A DNA stretch of 64,000 bases, from NCBI RefSeq assembly GCF_019041915.1, contig NZ_JAHPYF010000001.1:1-64000 (forward strand), in the 5' to 3' direction. This document shows positions 15,063 to 22,670 of the stretch, piece by piece (within the stretch, counting starts at the first letter, position 1; every line of letters begins with the position of its first letter). The notes beneath the pieces were generated by a model that did not search any database, was not told the DNA's origin, and saw nothing but the letters and a program-made list of their open reading frames with translations. The DNA is from Collinsella sp. MSK.8.10. GTDB taxonomy: Bacteria; Actinomycetota; Coriobacteriia; Coriobacteriales; Coriobacteriaceae. Both the position numbers and the translations under genes were made by a program.

Positions 15063-15923
15063 TTAGTTCTCCCCCTTATCCTGCTTGCCCAGATACGCCT
15101 CGATAACGGCATCGTTGTTCTGGATTTCCTCGGCCGTGCCCTTGGCGATGACCTTACCAAAGTTAAGCACGCAGATGCCCTCGCAAATGTTCATGACGAG
15201 CGACATATCGTGCTCGATAAGCATGATGGCGATACCAAAAGTGTCGCGAATCTTAACGATGTTCTCCATGAGCTCTGCGGTCTCGGACGGGTTCATGCCG
15301 GCGGCAGGCTCGTCGAGCAGCAGCAACTTGGGGTTGGTGGCAAGAGCGCGAACGATCTCCAGACGACGCTGAGCGCCGTAAGGCAGCGAGCCGGCCTGCT
15401 CGTTTGCCAGGTGCTCCATATCAAAGATGGACAGCAACTCCATGGCGCGTTCATGGGCGGCCTTCTCGTGCTTCCAGTACGTCGGCAGGCGCAGCACGCC
15501 CTCAAAGCCGGAGTAGCGCTCCTGGTTGTGCAGGCCGACCTTAACGTTGTCCTCCACCGTCATGGTGTTGAACAGGCGGATGTTCTGGAACGTACGGGCA
15601 ATACCCATGCGGTTGACCTGGTAGACCGACTTGCCCGAAGTGTCCTCACCGTCGAGCAGGATGGTGCCGTGCGTGGGCTGGTACACCTTGGTGAGCAGGT
15701 TGAAGACCGTAGTCTTGCCGGCGCCGTTGGGGCCGATGAGACCGGCGATCTCGGTCTTACCGATGGTCAGGCTAAAATCGTCGACTGCCTTAAGGCCGCC
15801 GAATTCAATGCCCAGGTGGATGCACTCGAGCGCCGGGCGCTCGCCCAGGTCGCGATCGGGAACGATGGCGCCAGAAGGATACGGGACCATCTTGCCCTTG
15901 TTGAATTCAAACTTACTGGGCAT
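15063..15923 (-). CDS. livG: Branched-chain amino acid ABC transporter ATPase LivG
   Basis: The second ATPase of the importer; 286 residues. Walker A GPNGAGKTT, the LivG-type segment GIARTFQNIRLF, signature LPYGAQRRLEIVRALA, Walker B LLLLDEPAAGMNP, and LIEHDMSLVM are present. The C-terminal AYLGK tail is typical. An N-terminal extension of about 30 residues precedes the usual start of LivG, and nothing in it suggests a separate domain. The start overlaps the end of livM by 11 nt, which points to translational coupling. Confidence 0.95.
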   Translation of the reverse strand: MPSKFEFNKGKMVPYPSGAIVPDRDLGERPALECIHLGIEFGGLKAVDDFSLTIGKTEIAGLIGPNGAGKTTVFNLLTKVYQPTHGTILLDGEDTSGKSVYQVNRMGIARTFQNIRLFNTMTVEDNVKVGLHNQERYSGFEGVLRLPTYWKHEKAAHERAMELLSIFDMEHLANEQAGSLPYGAQRRLEIVRALATNPKLLLLDEPAAGMNPSETAELMENIVKIRDTFGIAIMLIEHDMSLVMNICEGICVLNFGKVIAKGTAEEIQNNDAVIEAYLGKQDKGEN

Positions 15924-17001
15924 CGGCTGCCACCTCCTTCTTAGAAGTAAAGCGGTCCTTAATGCGGCCGAAGAACGCTTTAAGCTGCGGGTTGTTGGTA
16001 AAGACCATGACCAGAATCAGTACAATGGCGTAGATGAGCATACGGTAGTCCGAGAACTGGCGGAGCAGCTCGGGAAGCACCGTGAGCAGTGCCGCCGCGA
16101 TGACGGAACCGCGCATGTTGCCCAGGCCACCCAAGACCACGAACACCAGAATGAGAATCGACGTGTTGAAGTCGAACTTAGTGGCGGAGAGCTGCGAGAA
16201 GTTACCGCCGAAGAGGGCTCCGGCAGCACCGGCGAGGGCAGCGGAAACCACGAAGGCGATCATGCGGTACTGGGTGACGGAGATGCCCACGGACTCGGCT
16301 GCAATCTTGTTGTCGCGCACGGCCATAATGGCACGACCGGTACGGCTGCGAACCAGGTTGAGCACGATCACGAGTGCGACCATGACCAGGATGGCACCGG
16401 CGAGGAAGGTCGAGTACGTCGACACACCCGATGCGCCCTGCGCGCCCTTGATGATGGCGGTGCCGTCCTCGAGCAGATGCAGGTCGTCGATCGTAGAGTT
16501 GCCCGTGATGTTAAAGATCACGTGCAGGCCGCGGGAGTCGACGCCCACGATAAGGCAGGTGACGATTTCTTTGATGATCTCGCCAAAAGCCAGGGTCACG
16601 ATGGCCAGATAGTCGCCGCTCAGGCGCAAGACCGGGATACCAATCAAGAAGCCCAAGATGGCTGCGGCGATAGCGCCGACCACAATGCTGATGATCAGGC
16701 GCATCGGGTCGGACGGAACGGCGCTCTCCAGCGCGACGGCGATGACGATTCCCGTATAGGCGCCGACGCTCATAAAGCCCGCGTGGCCCAGCGACAGGTC
16801 GCCCGCGATGCCGACGACGAGGTTAAGGGAAATGGCCATGACGATATAGGCCGTGATGGGAACCAGCTGACCGGCGATCATGCGCGGAATCATGTGGTTA
16901 GACTGCATAAAGAACACGATGGCGAACGCCACAAGGCACATGGCGTACGTGACAAAGTCGTGACGCGTCTGCTTGTCTTTAAGAAACTTCATAACGCTCA
17001 C
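15913..17001 (-). CDS. livM: Branched-chain amino acid ABC transporter permease LivM
   Basis: Inner-membrane permease of the LIV importer (about 360 residues), with around ten hydrophobic segments. The conserved EAA-like LivM blocks are visible: SLNLVVGIAGDLSLGHAGFMSVGAY, SGDYLAIVTLAFGEI, and GRAIMAVRDNKIAAESVGI. Initiation is either at a GTG that adjoins the livH stop (17001) or at an ATG three codons later (16992), for which AGGTGA is well placed. It lies between livH and livG in the standard order. Confidence 0.95.
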   Translation of the reverse strand: MSVMKFLKDKQTRHDFVTYAMCLVAFAIVFFMQSNHMIPRMIAGQLVPITAYIVMAISLNLVVGIAGDLSLGHAGFMSVGAYTGIVIAVALESAVPSDPMRLIISIVVGAIAAAILGFLIGIPVLRLSGDYLAIVTLAFGEIIKEIVTCLIVGVDSRGLHVIFNITGNSTIDDLHLLEDGTAIIKGAQGASGVSTYSTFLAGAILVMVALVIVLNLVRSRTGRAIMAVRDNKIAAESVGISVTQYRMIAFVVSAALAGAAGALFGGNFSQLSATKFDFNTSILILVFVVLGGLGNMRGSVIAAALLTVLPELLRQFSDYRMLIYAIVLILVMVFTNNPQLKAFFGRIKDRFTSKKEVAADAQ

Positions 17002-17883
17002 CTACACCTTCTCGGGGACGTACTTGCCCAAGAGGCCGGCAGGCTTGACGAGCAGGACGATGATCAGAACACCAAAGACGATGGAGTTGGCAAGGCTCGT
17101 GGAAATGTAAGCCTGCGCCATCGCCTCGATGATACCGATGAGAATGCCACCGACAAAAGCGCCGGGGATGGAGCCGATGCCACCGAAGACTGCGGCGTCG
17201 AAGGCCTTGATGCCAGGCATGGCACCCGTCGTGGGTTGCAGCACCGGCGAGTAGGAGCACAGCAGCACGCCGGCGATGGCGGCAAGGGCAGAGCCGATGG
17301 CAAACGTCATCGAGATGGTGCGGTTGACGTTGATGCCCATGAGCTGAGCGGCGGCCTTGTCCTCGGACACGGCGCGCATGGCTTTGCCCATCTTGGTCTT
17401 TCCTGTAAAGAACATCAGGCCGGCCATGATAACCAGGCAGGCGACGATGGTGACGAGCGAGACGGCGCTTACGTTGAACTTGGCCAAGAACTCCGGCACC
17501 TGGAAGGTGACGAGCGAAGTGAAGTTCTTGGGCGTGGCGCCCCACAGAAGCTGCGCGGCGTTCTGCAGGAAGTAAGACACGCCGATAGCCGTGATCAGAA
17601 CGGCCAGCGGGCCTGCTTGGCGCAGCGGCTTATAGGCCAGACCCTCAATGAGAACACCGAGAACCGTGCAGGCCACGCAAGAGAGAACTACAGATGCCCA
17701 GCCCGGGAGGCCGAGATACGACGTGGCGCAGAACGAGACATAGGCACCGACCATGATGACATCGCCGTGAGCGAAGTTCAGCATCTTGGCGATACCGTAG
17801 ACCATGGTGTAGCCCAACGCGATGATGGCGTAGACGCTGCCCATGGACAGGCCGTTGACCAGGTATTGGATAAAGACCGTCAT
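17002..17883 (-). CDS. livH: Branched-chain amino acid ABC transporter permease LivH
   Basis: The other membrane permease of the importer; 293 residues, eight or so hydrophobic segments. The start FIQYLVNGLSMGSVYAIIAL, then MLNFAHGDVIMVGAY, GKAMRAVSEDKAAAQLMGI and GGIGSIPGAFVGG are classical LivH. The open frame extends upstream to 17976, but the ATG at 17883, with GGGGG 9 nt before it, matches the family start. Two hairpins separate it from the upstream binding-protein gene livJ. Confidence 0.95.
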   Translation of the reverse strand: MTVFIQYLVNGLSMGSVYAIIALGYTMVYGIAKMLNFAHGDVIMVGAYVSFCATSYLGLPGWASVVLSCVACTVLGVLIEGLAYKPLRQAGPLAVLITAIGVSYFLQNAAQLLWGATPKNFTSLVTFQVPEFLAKFNVSAVSLVTIVACLVIMAGLMFFTGKTKMGKAMRAVSEDKAAAQLMGINVNRTISMTFAIGSALAAIAGVLLCSYSPVLQPTTGAMPGIKAFDAAVFGGIGSIPGAFVGGILIGIIEAMAQAYISTSLANSIVFGVLIIVLLVKPAGLLGKYVPEKV

Positions 17884-17930
17884 GTTCCACATCCCCCTTT
17901 CGAATAGGTTTCCAGTTGATGTATGAAACA

Positions 17931-17992
17931 GGGACGTTACATCGTCCCTAGATACCAAGCAAGCAGGGAAGGCCAAAACCTCCCCTGCTTGG
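17931..17992 (-). terminator. Two hairpins between livJ and livH
   Basis: Reading the minus strand after livJ: a stem of AAGCAGGGGA paired with TCCCTGCTT (about 17957-17992), then AGGGACG/CGTCCCT (17931-17948). They are likely a leaky terminator and mRNA-stabilising structure that lets the binding protein be made in excess over the membrane components. This arrangement is common in ABC importers; here it is inferred from structure alone. Confidence 0.6.
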
Positions 17993-18022
17993 GATCAAAA
18001 CCGCTCTATGTAAGGCGGCCAA

Positions 18023-19210
18023 TTAGGCCTGTACGTACTTGCCGTCGGTGATGACGTACGCCGTGGGCTCCTTCTGGACCTGGCCCTTGTCGTTCCAGGA
18101 GAGCTTGCCAGTCAGACCGTCAACAGTAATGTTGCGCATAGCCTCGGGAAGTTTCTCGGCAACCTCGGTGGGGTCGGCGTCGACACCCAGGCCGGCCTCC
18201 TTGAGAGCCTCGACCACCGCATGCACGCCGTCGTAGGCGTCGGCGGCAAACTGGTCGGGGGTATCGCCGTACTTATCTTTGTAAGCGTTGACGAAGTCGG
18301 CGTTCTTCTCGTCGTCGGCTGAGAACGGGGTCATGAGCAGCAGACCCTCGGCAAGAGAGGTGTCGAAGCCCTCAACGCCCAGGATGCCGTCCATGCCATC
18401 GCAGCCCATCATCTTGACATCGTAGCCCATGTCCTTGGCGTTCTTGAGCAGGACGGACGCCGGCGTGTAGTAGATCGGCGCGAAGATCATGGTGGCGCCG
18501 GCCTGCTTGGCCTTGGTCAGCTGGTTGGTAAAGCTCGTGGCGGAGTCGTCCTTAAAGGTCTCCTCGTCAACAATCTCGAGCTTAGACTCAGCGGCCTGGG
18601 CCTTAAAGGAATCTGCGATGCCCGAAGAATAGGCGTCGCCGGAGTTATAGAAGAGCACGAACTTCTCGTCCGCATACTTCTGCGCCAGGAACTTGGCAGC
18701 GTTGACACCCTGGTTGGGGTCGGTGAAGCAAACCTGGAAGACGCAATCCTTGCCCTTGGTAACGTCCTCGGAGGACGCGGACGGGGTGATCATGAACGTC
18801 TTGGGGTCGTTACCGCACTCTGCGGCAACGGCAACCGACGCACCCGTGGTGGTCGGACCGACGAGGGCCTGCATGCCCCAGTCGAGCAGGGTGTTGAAGG
18901 CGTTGACGGCCTTCTCGCCGTCAGCCTGGTCGTCCTCGGCCTTGCTGACAAGCGGCAGCTCCTTGGTCGAGAAATCCTTGCAGCCAAGCTCGACAGCCTG
19001 TGTAACGGACTTGCCGTAGGACGCGTTGGCGCCGGTCAGCGGGCCGATGGTGCCGATCTTAAACGAAGCGTCGCCCGACGCGGAACCGCTGTCGCCGCCG
19101 TTGGAGGAGCAGCCAGCTAGAATGGACATCGCCCCCAGACCTGCTGCGCTCGCGATAACGCTCCTGCGATTCATAACAGGGTTCAATGACTTACCGGTGA
19201 GGCTCGACAT
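18023..19210 (-). CDS. livJ: Branched-chain amino acid ABC transporter substrate-binding lipoprotein
   Basis: Periplasmic-type binding protein anchored as a lipoprotein (395 residues). The N terminus has MNRRSVIASAAGLGAMSILAG-C with lipobox LAGC (lipidated Cys at 34); the twin arginine suggests a possible Tat route. The mature part starts FKIGTIGPLTGANASYGKS, the peripla_BP_6 hallmark, and ends GKYVQA. GAGGAGAG precedes the ATG. It heads livJHMGF. A decayed paralogue lies immediately upstream (19480-19824). Ligand is probably leucine, isoleucine or valine, though related proteins bind other amino acids or amides. Confidence 0.93.
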   Translation of the reverse strand: MSSLTGKSLNPVMNRRSVIASAAGLGAMSILAGCSSNGGDSGSASGDASFKIGTIGPLTGANASYGKSVTQAVELGCKDFSTKELPLVSKAEDDQADGEKAVNAFNTLLDWGMQALVGPTTTGASVAVAAECGNDPKTFMITPSASSEDVTKGKDCVFQVCFTDPNQGVNAAKFLAQKYADEKFVLFYNSGDAYSSGIADSFKAQAAESKLEIVDEETFKDDSATSFTNQLTKAKQAGATMIFAPIYYTPASVLLKNAKDMGYDVKMMGCDGMDGILGVEGFDTSLAEGLLLMTPFSADDEKNADFVNAYKDKYGDTPDQFAADAYDGVHAVVEALKEAGLGVDADPTEVAEKLPEAMRNITVDGLTGKLSWNDKGQVQKEPTAYVITDGKYVQA

Positions 19211-19479
19211 GCGGCTCTCCTCTCAAATCTCGTCGGGTTTCGGTTACCCGACAGGCCATCCTTCGCCGTGTTCGGCGTTCGCAAAATACTAGACGCTTTA
19301 GTTAAGGAAAGTGGCGATTATTTCAACTTTTCTTTTGATTTGTTCATTTATCCATAATCATGCGTATTTCTGTCGGTTTATGCAGTTTAGCCACTTTATT
19401 GTGTGAAAGTAATGTTTCCGTTCTGTTACAGGCGTCCCCGCCCTGAATAAAACGGCCCCACCGGTCTCGTTATATGCAC
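19211..19479. other. AT-rich upstream region of livJ
   Basis: A 269-bp stretch clearly richer in A+T than its surroundings, with no gene. It must contain the livJ promoter on the minus strand. TTGAAA followed about 16-17 nt later by TAACTA is a weak candidate. No clear operator or riboswitch was recognised. Confidence 0.4.
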
Positions 19480-19824
19480 TTAGGCGGCGATGTACTTGCC
19501 GTCCTGAATCACATAGGCCGTAGCGGGCTTTTCGACTTGGCCCTCATCGTTCCACGTCAGCTCGCCCGTCAGGCCCTCGATCTTGATCTTGCGCATGGCC
19601 TTGGTGAGCTGGTTGGTAAAGCTCGTGGAAGAATCGTCCTTAAAGGTCTCGGTATCAACGATATCAAGCTTGGACGCCTTGGCCTGCTCGGCAAAGGCGT
19701 CGGCAACGCCCGAGCTGTACGTATCGCCGGAGTTGTAGAACAGGGCGACCTTGGCGTCCGTATACTTCTCGGCCAAGAACTTCGCGGCGCTGGTGCCCAT
19801 GGTGGGGTCGGTGAAGCAAACCTT
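19480..19824 (-). pseudogene. Remnant of a second liv-type substrate-binding protein gene
   Basis: The translated segment VCFTDPTMGTSAAKFLAEKY through SFTNQLTKA is close to residues in the middle of the adjacent livJ product. It then jumps (junction near 19596) straight to MRKIKIEGLTG...GKYIAA, which matches the last ~40 residues of LivJ. Compared with livJ, 123 residues are missing at the junction without frame loss. Everything upstream of VCFTDP, including signal peptide and first lobe, is absent, because the 5' side is now hom upstream sequence. It cannot encode a working binding protein. The differences from livJ are spread along the sequence, so it is an old paralogue rather than a recent copy. 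Confidence 0.88.
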
Positions 19825-20017
19825 ATGGTGCAAACGTTGACAGTTTGTTACGGAGTTCCGTTTGTAGCGAGCGTGTTTCCAATGTTTCCGCAGCGTTTCG
19901 GGGGTGGCGTTTTGTGCTGCTCCCGCTGCCAGGCAAGCACGCGCCCGCACTTCACGCTAGAATGCACTCAACCTTTAAGCGGTTAATCCATCCATAAGAT
20001 GCACGAAGGAGCTATCT
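19825..20017 (+). promoter_or_regulatory. Upstream region of hom
   Basis: It contains TTGACA at 19837-19842 with TTTGTA 18 nt downstream as a weak promoter candidate, and CGGAGTTCCG, a small palindrome, between them. AAGGAGC lies before the hom ATG. No coding sequence was recognised. Confidence 0.35.
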
Positions 20018-21361
20018 ATGAGCGAACCCATGCGCACCGTGAACGTCGGTCTGATCGGTCTGGGAACCGTCGGCGGCGGCGTGGCCCGTCTGATCAAGAG
20101 CCACCACGATGAGTACCTGGCAGCCTACGGCATCGACCTTAAGCTGACCCGCGCCTGCGCGCTTGCTTGGGAGCAGGCCGAGGCAGCAGGCATTGAGCGC
20201 GAGGCCTTTACGAGTGACTGGCACGATGTCGCAACCGACCCCGCCGTCGACATCGTCGTCGAGCTGATCGGCGGCGAGCATCCCGCAACCGAGATCTTCA
20301 CCACTGCCTTTGAGCACGGCAAGCACGTCGTCTCTGCCAACAAGGCCCTGCTGGGCCGTCACGTCGAGACGCTTGCCGAGAAGGCGCGCGCGTGCGGCGT
20401 GCAGATTAAGTGCGAGGCCAGCTGCGGCGGCGGCATCCCCATCGTGAGCACGCTTGAGCACGACCTGGTAGGCAACAAGATCCTGACCATCGCCGGCATC
20501 CTCAACGGCACCACCAACTACATCCTGTCGCGCATGGACGCCGAGGGCGCCGATTACGCCGACGTACTTGCCGACGCACAGGCAAAGGGCTATGCCGAGG
20601 CCGACCCGTCCGCCGACGTCGACGGCTTCGATGCCGCCAGCAAGACAGCCATCCTCGCCTCCATCGGCTTTGGCACCCGCGTTACCACCGACGATGTGTA
20701 CCAGCAGGGCATCCGCACCATCGGTGCCGAGGATATCGCCCAGGCCCGCGAGCTCGGCTACACCATCAAGCTGCTGGGCATCGCCCGCAACACCAACGCC
20801 GGTGTCGACGTTCGCGTGCATCCCACGCTCATCCCGGCAGACCATATGCTCGCCAAGGTCAACGGCGCCATGAACGCCGTCTACGTGGTAGGCGACGCCG
20901 TGGGCGAGACCATGTTCTACGGTGCCGGCGCAGGCTCCTTCCCCACCGCGAGCGCCGTCGTGGGCGATATCCTGTCGCTCTCCGAGCAGATCAGCCGCGG
21001 CGTGGCTCCGCTGCCCGAGATTGAGCCCTATGGTCACAACCTCGCCTTTAAGCCCATGGACGAGCTCCAGACTAAGTACTATGTGCGCCTGAAGGTCGCC
21101 GACCGCGTGGGTGCCCTGTCCGAGACGGTCGACATCTTTGCCAAGCACAACATCTCGATCTCGCTCATCAACCAGGTCGAGGACGGCAAGTCGGGCGCCA
21201 GCGATACTTGCTCGGTCATCTTCCTGACGCACCGCGCGCTCGAGAAGGACGTCCAGGCTGCCACCGCCGAGCTTGCCAGCGTCGACTGCGTAGCCGAGGT
21301 CGCCAACGTCCTGCGCATCGAGGACGTTGAGGCTTGGACCGAAGGCGTCATGGCGAACTAG
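20018..21361 (+). CDS. hom: Homoserine dehydrogenase
   Basis: Reduces aspartate-4-semialdehyde to homoserine with NAD(P)H, at the branch point to threonine and methionine; 447 residues. N-terminal Rossmann motif GLIGLGTVGGGVA, then SANKALLGRH, CEASCGGGIPIV, the catalytic-domain signature ILNGTTNYILSRM and GYAEADPSADVDGFDAASK. A C-terminal ACT domain (from about 355, YVRLKVADRVGALSET) probably gives threonine feedback control. AAGGAG precedes the ATG by a normal distance. Monocistronic, with a strong terminator. Confidence 0.97.
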   Translation: MSEPMRTVNVGLIGLGTVGGGVARLIKSHHDEYLAAYGIDLKLTRACALAWEQAEAAGIEREAFTSDWHDVATDPAVDIVVELIGGEHPATEIFTTAFEHGKHVVSANKALLGRHVETLAEKARACGVQIKCEASCGGGIPIVSTLEHDLVGNKILTIAGILNGTTNYILSRMDAEGADYADVLADAQAKGYAEADPSADVDGFDAASKTAILASIGFGTRVTTDDVYQQGIRTIGAEDIAQARELGYTIKLLGIARNTNAGVDVRVHPTLIPADHMLAKVNGAMNAVYVVGDAVGETMFYGAGAGSFPTASAVVGDILSLSEQISRGVAPLPEIEPYGHNLAFKPMDELQTKYYVRLKVADRVGALSETVDIFAKHNISISLINQVEDGKSGASDTCSVIFLTHRALEKDVQAATAELASVDCVAEVANVLRIEDVEAWTEGVMAN

Positions 21362-21391
21362 CTCAACGCTCGCCTAGCAATACACGCTTTG

Positions 21392-21426
21392 AGGGCTCCC
21401 GTCCGATGCGGGACGGGAGCCCTTTT
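21392..21426 (+). terminator. Intrinsic terminator of hom
   Basis: GGGCTCCCGTCC-GATGC-GGGACGGGAGCCC followed by TTTTG, 31 nt after the hom stop. Confidence 0.9.
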
Positions 21427-21575
21427 GTCTCCTGCCCTAAGCACAACGGCAGAGCACATTTGCGCGAGCCGCTCATCGGTAACGCGGGCTACCGTTCACC
21501 GATATGCAAACACGGCCGATTCCAGTTACGGCTACGCTGTGCTGCGAATGTCCGCCCGCGATGAGAGGAAATACC

Positions 21576-22325
21576 ATGTTGCTCGAGGGCAAGAAAGCAA
21601 TCATCACCGGAGGCACGCGCGGTATCGGCTATGCCATCGCCTGCCGTTTTATCGAGGAAGGCGCCGCCGTCACCGTCTTTGGCTCGCGTCAGGAGACCGC
21701 CGATGCGGCCGTTGAGAAGCTGACAGCCGCCTATCCCGACGCCAAGGTCTGGGGCCGCTCCTGCGACCTCACCTCACTCGAAGCCGTGACCGAGGCCTTT
21801 ACCCAGGCTGCAGCCGACATGGGCGGCTTGGACACGGTCGTCAACAATGCCGGTATCTCCCAGCGTTCACCCCTCTTGGACTACACGGCCGAGGAGTTCG
21901 CAAAGGTCATGGACCTTAACGTCGTCGCCGTCTTTAATGGCCACCAAGCTGCCGCCAAGATCATGACCGAGGCCGGCCACGGCGGCACCATCACCACCAC
22001 GAGCTCGATGGTTGCCAAGTACGGCCAGCCCTCTGGCGTCGGCTATCCAACGTCCAAGTTTGCCGTCAACGGCATGGTCCAGTCGCTCTCGCGCGAGCTC
22101 GCCCCCATGGGCATTCGCGTCAATGCCGTAGCACCCGGTGTAACCAAAACCGACATGGTCGCCAACCTGCCTGAAGAGGTTATTAAGCCCATCGTCGCCA
22201 CCATTCCGCTGGGTCGCATGGGCGAGCCCGAGGATGTCGCCAACGCCTTTGTTTTCCTGGCGAGCGACATGTCCTCCTACGTCACGGGCGCCGTGCTCCC
22301 CGTCGACGGAGCCGCCCGCTCTTAA
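21576..22325 (+). CDS. SDR family oxidoreductase (FabG/HSDH-like)
   Basis: A classical short-chain dehydrogenase/reductase, 249 residues. Cofactor motif TGGTRGIG (about 11-18), NNAG (about 91-94), catalytic Ser in TTTSSM, and YPTSK with Tyr and Lys four apart. The C terminus has SDMSSYVTGAVLPVDGA. The Arg in TGGTRG fits NADPH preference. The reaction is not decided: 3-oxoacyl-ACP reductase, a sugar or alcohol dehydrogenase, or a hydroxysteroid dehydrogenase are all possible, the last of interest because Collinsella strains carry bile-acid HSDHs. No fatty-acid genes are adjacent. ATG 21576 with AGAGGA upstream is preferred over an ATG 24 codons earlier. Confidence 0.88.
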   Translation: MLLEGKKAIITGGTRGIGYAIACRFIEEGAAVTVFGSRQETADAAVEKLTAAYPDAKVWGRSCDLTSLEAVTEAFTQAAADMGGLDTVVNNAGISQRSPLLDYTAEEFAKVMDLNVVAVFNGHQAAAKIMTEAGHGGTITTTSSMVAKYGQPSGVGYPTSKFAVNGMVQSLSRELAPMGIRVNAVAPGVTKTDMVANLPEEVIKPIVATIPLGRMGEPEDVANAFVFLASDMSSYVTGAVLPVDGAARS

Positions 22326-22367
22326 GGGACCACAAGCCTCAGCTCCCAGCCTCAACATAGTCCAACA

Positions 22368-22413
22368 AAGAAGGCGCGCCGTCTGCATCAACTGCAGGCA
22401 GCGCGCCTTCTTC
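22368..22413 (+). terminator. Terminator of the SDR gene
   Basis: GAAGGCGCGC and GCGCGCCTTC pair, with inner CTGCA/TGCAG-type pairing and a TCAAC loop; TTCTGTTT follows. Confidence 0.75.
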
Positions 22414-22422
22414 TGTTTGAAA

Positions 22423-22658
22423 GGGAAGCTGTGTCCCGGAATTCCGACTCAGACCGGGACGCAGCTTCCCTCAGGGCCATGTTTCGGAAAGAGCGCCCCG
22501 TTTTGAACGCCGATTCTGGGATACCGTTTCCGCAACGGATCTCTCGCGGAAACTGCATCCCACTCTGAGCGCCCATTCCGGGACACAGTTTCCCAACGGC
22601 CCCCGTTTCGGAAACCACATCCCGTTCCGAGCCTTCAAAGCGGGACGCGGCTTCCCCG
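22423..22658. repeat. Array of four tandem imperfect palindromes
   Basis: Four units of about 48-55 bp, each a GGAAnC...TCCC half facing a GGGA...TTTCC half: 22423-22470 (almost perfect), 22482-22532, 22546-22594 and 22606-22657. The halves share the core CTGNGTCCC/GGGACNCAG, with unit centres diverged. The array fills the gap between two convergent genes (SDR and antiporter) and has no coding signal. It may end transcription from both sides, but repeated copies go beyond what a terminator needs. Confidence 0.8.
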
Positions 22659-22670
22659 AGAGAGTATCGA

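Noticed and set aside
15631..17907. Very long open frame opposite livG, livM and livH (758 codons)
   Set aside because: It is the antisense shadow of GC-rich coding sequence; composition is Asp/His/Arg/Gly-rich without motifs, and the opposite strand encodes complete LivGMH.
20012..21232. 406-codon open frame opposite hom
   Set aside because: Shadow frame: repetitive Gly/Val/Asp/Leu composition, no ribosome site, and hom is complete on the other strand.
21576..22325. Named bile-acid hydroxysteroid dehydrogenase
   Set aside because: The SDR motifs are generic, and I cannot see residues specific to the known 7- or 12-HSDH enzymes.
22423..22658. CRISPR array
   Set aside because: The units are palindromic, diverged and directly adjacent, without constant direct repeats and unique spacers, and no cas genes are nearby.
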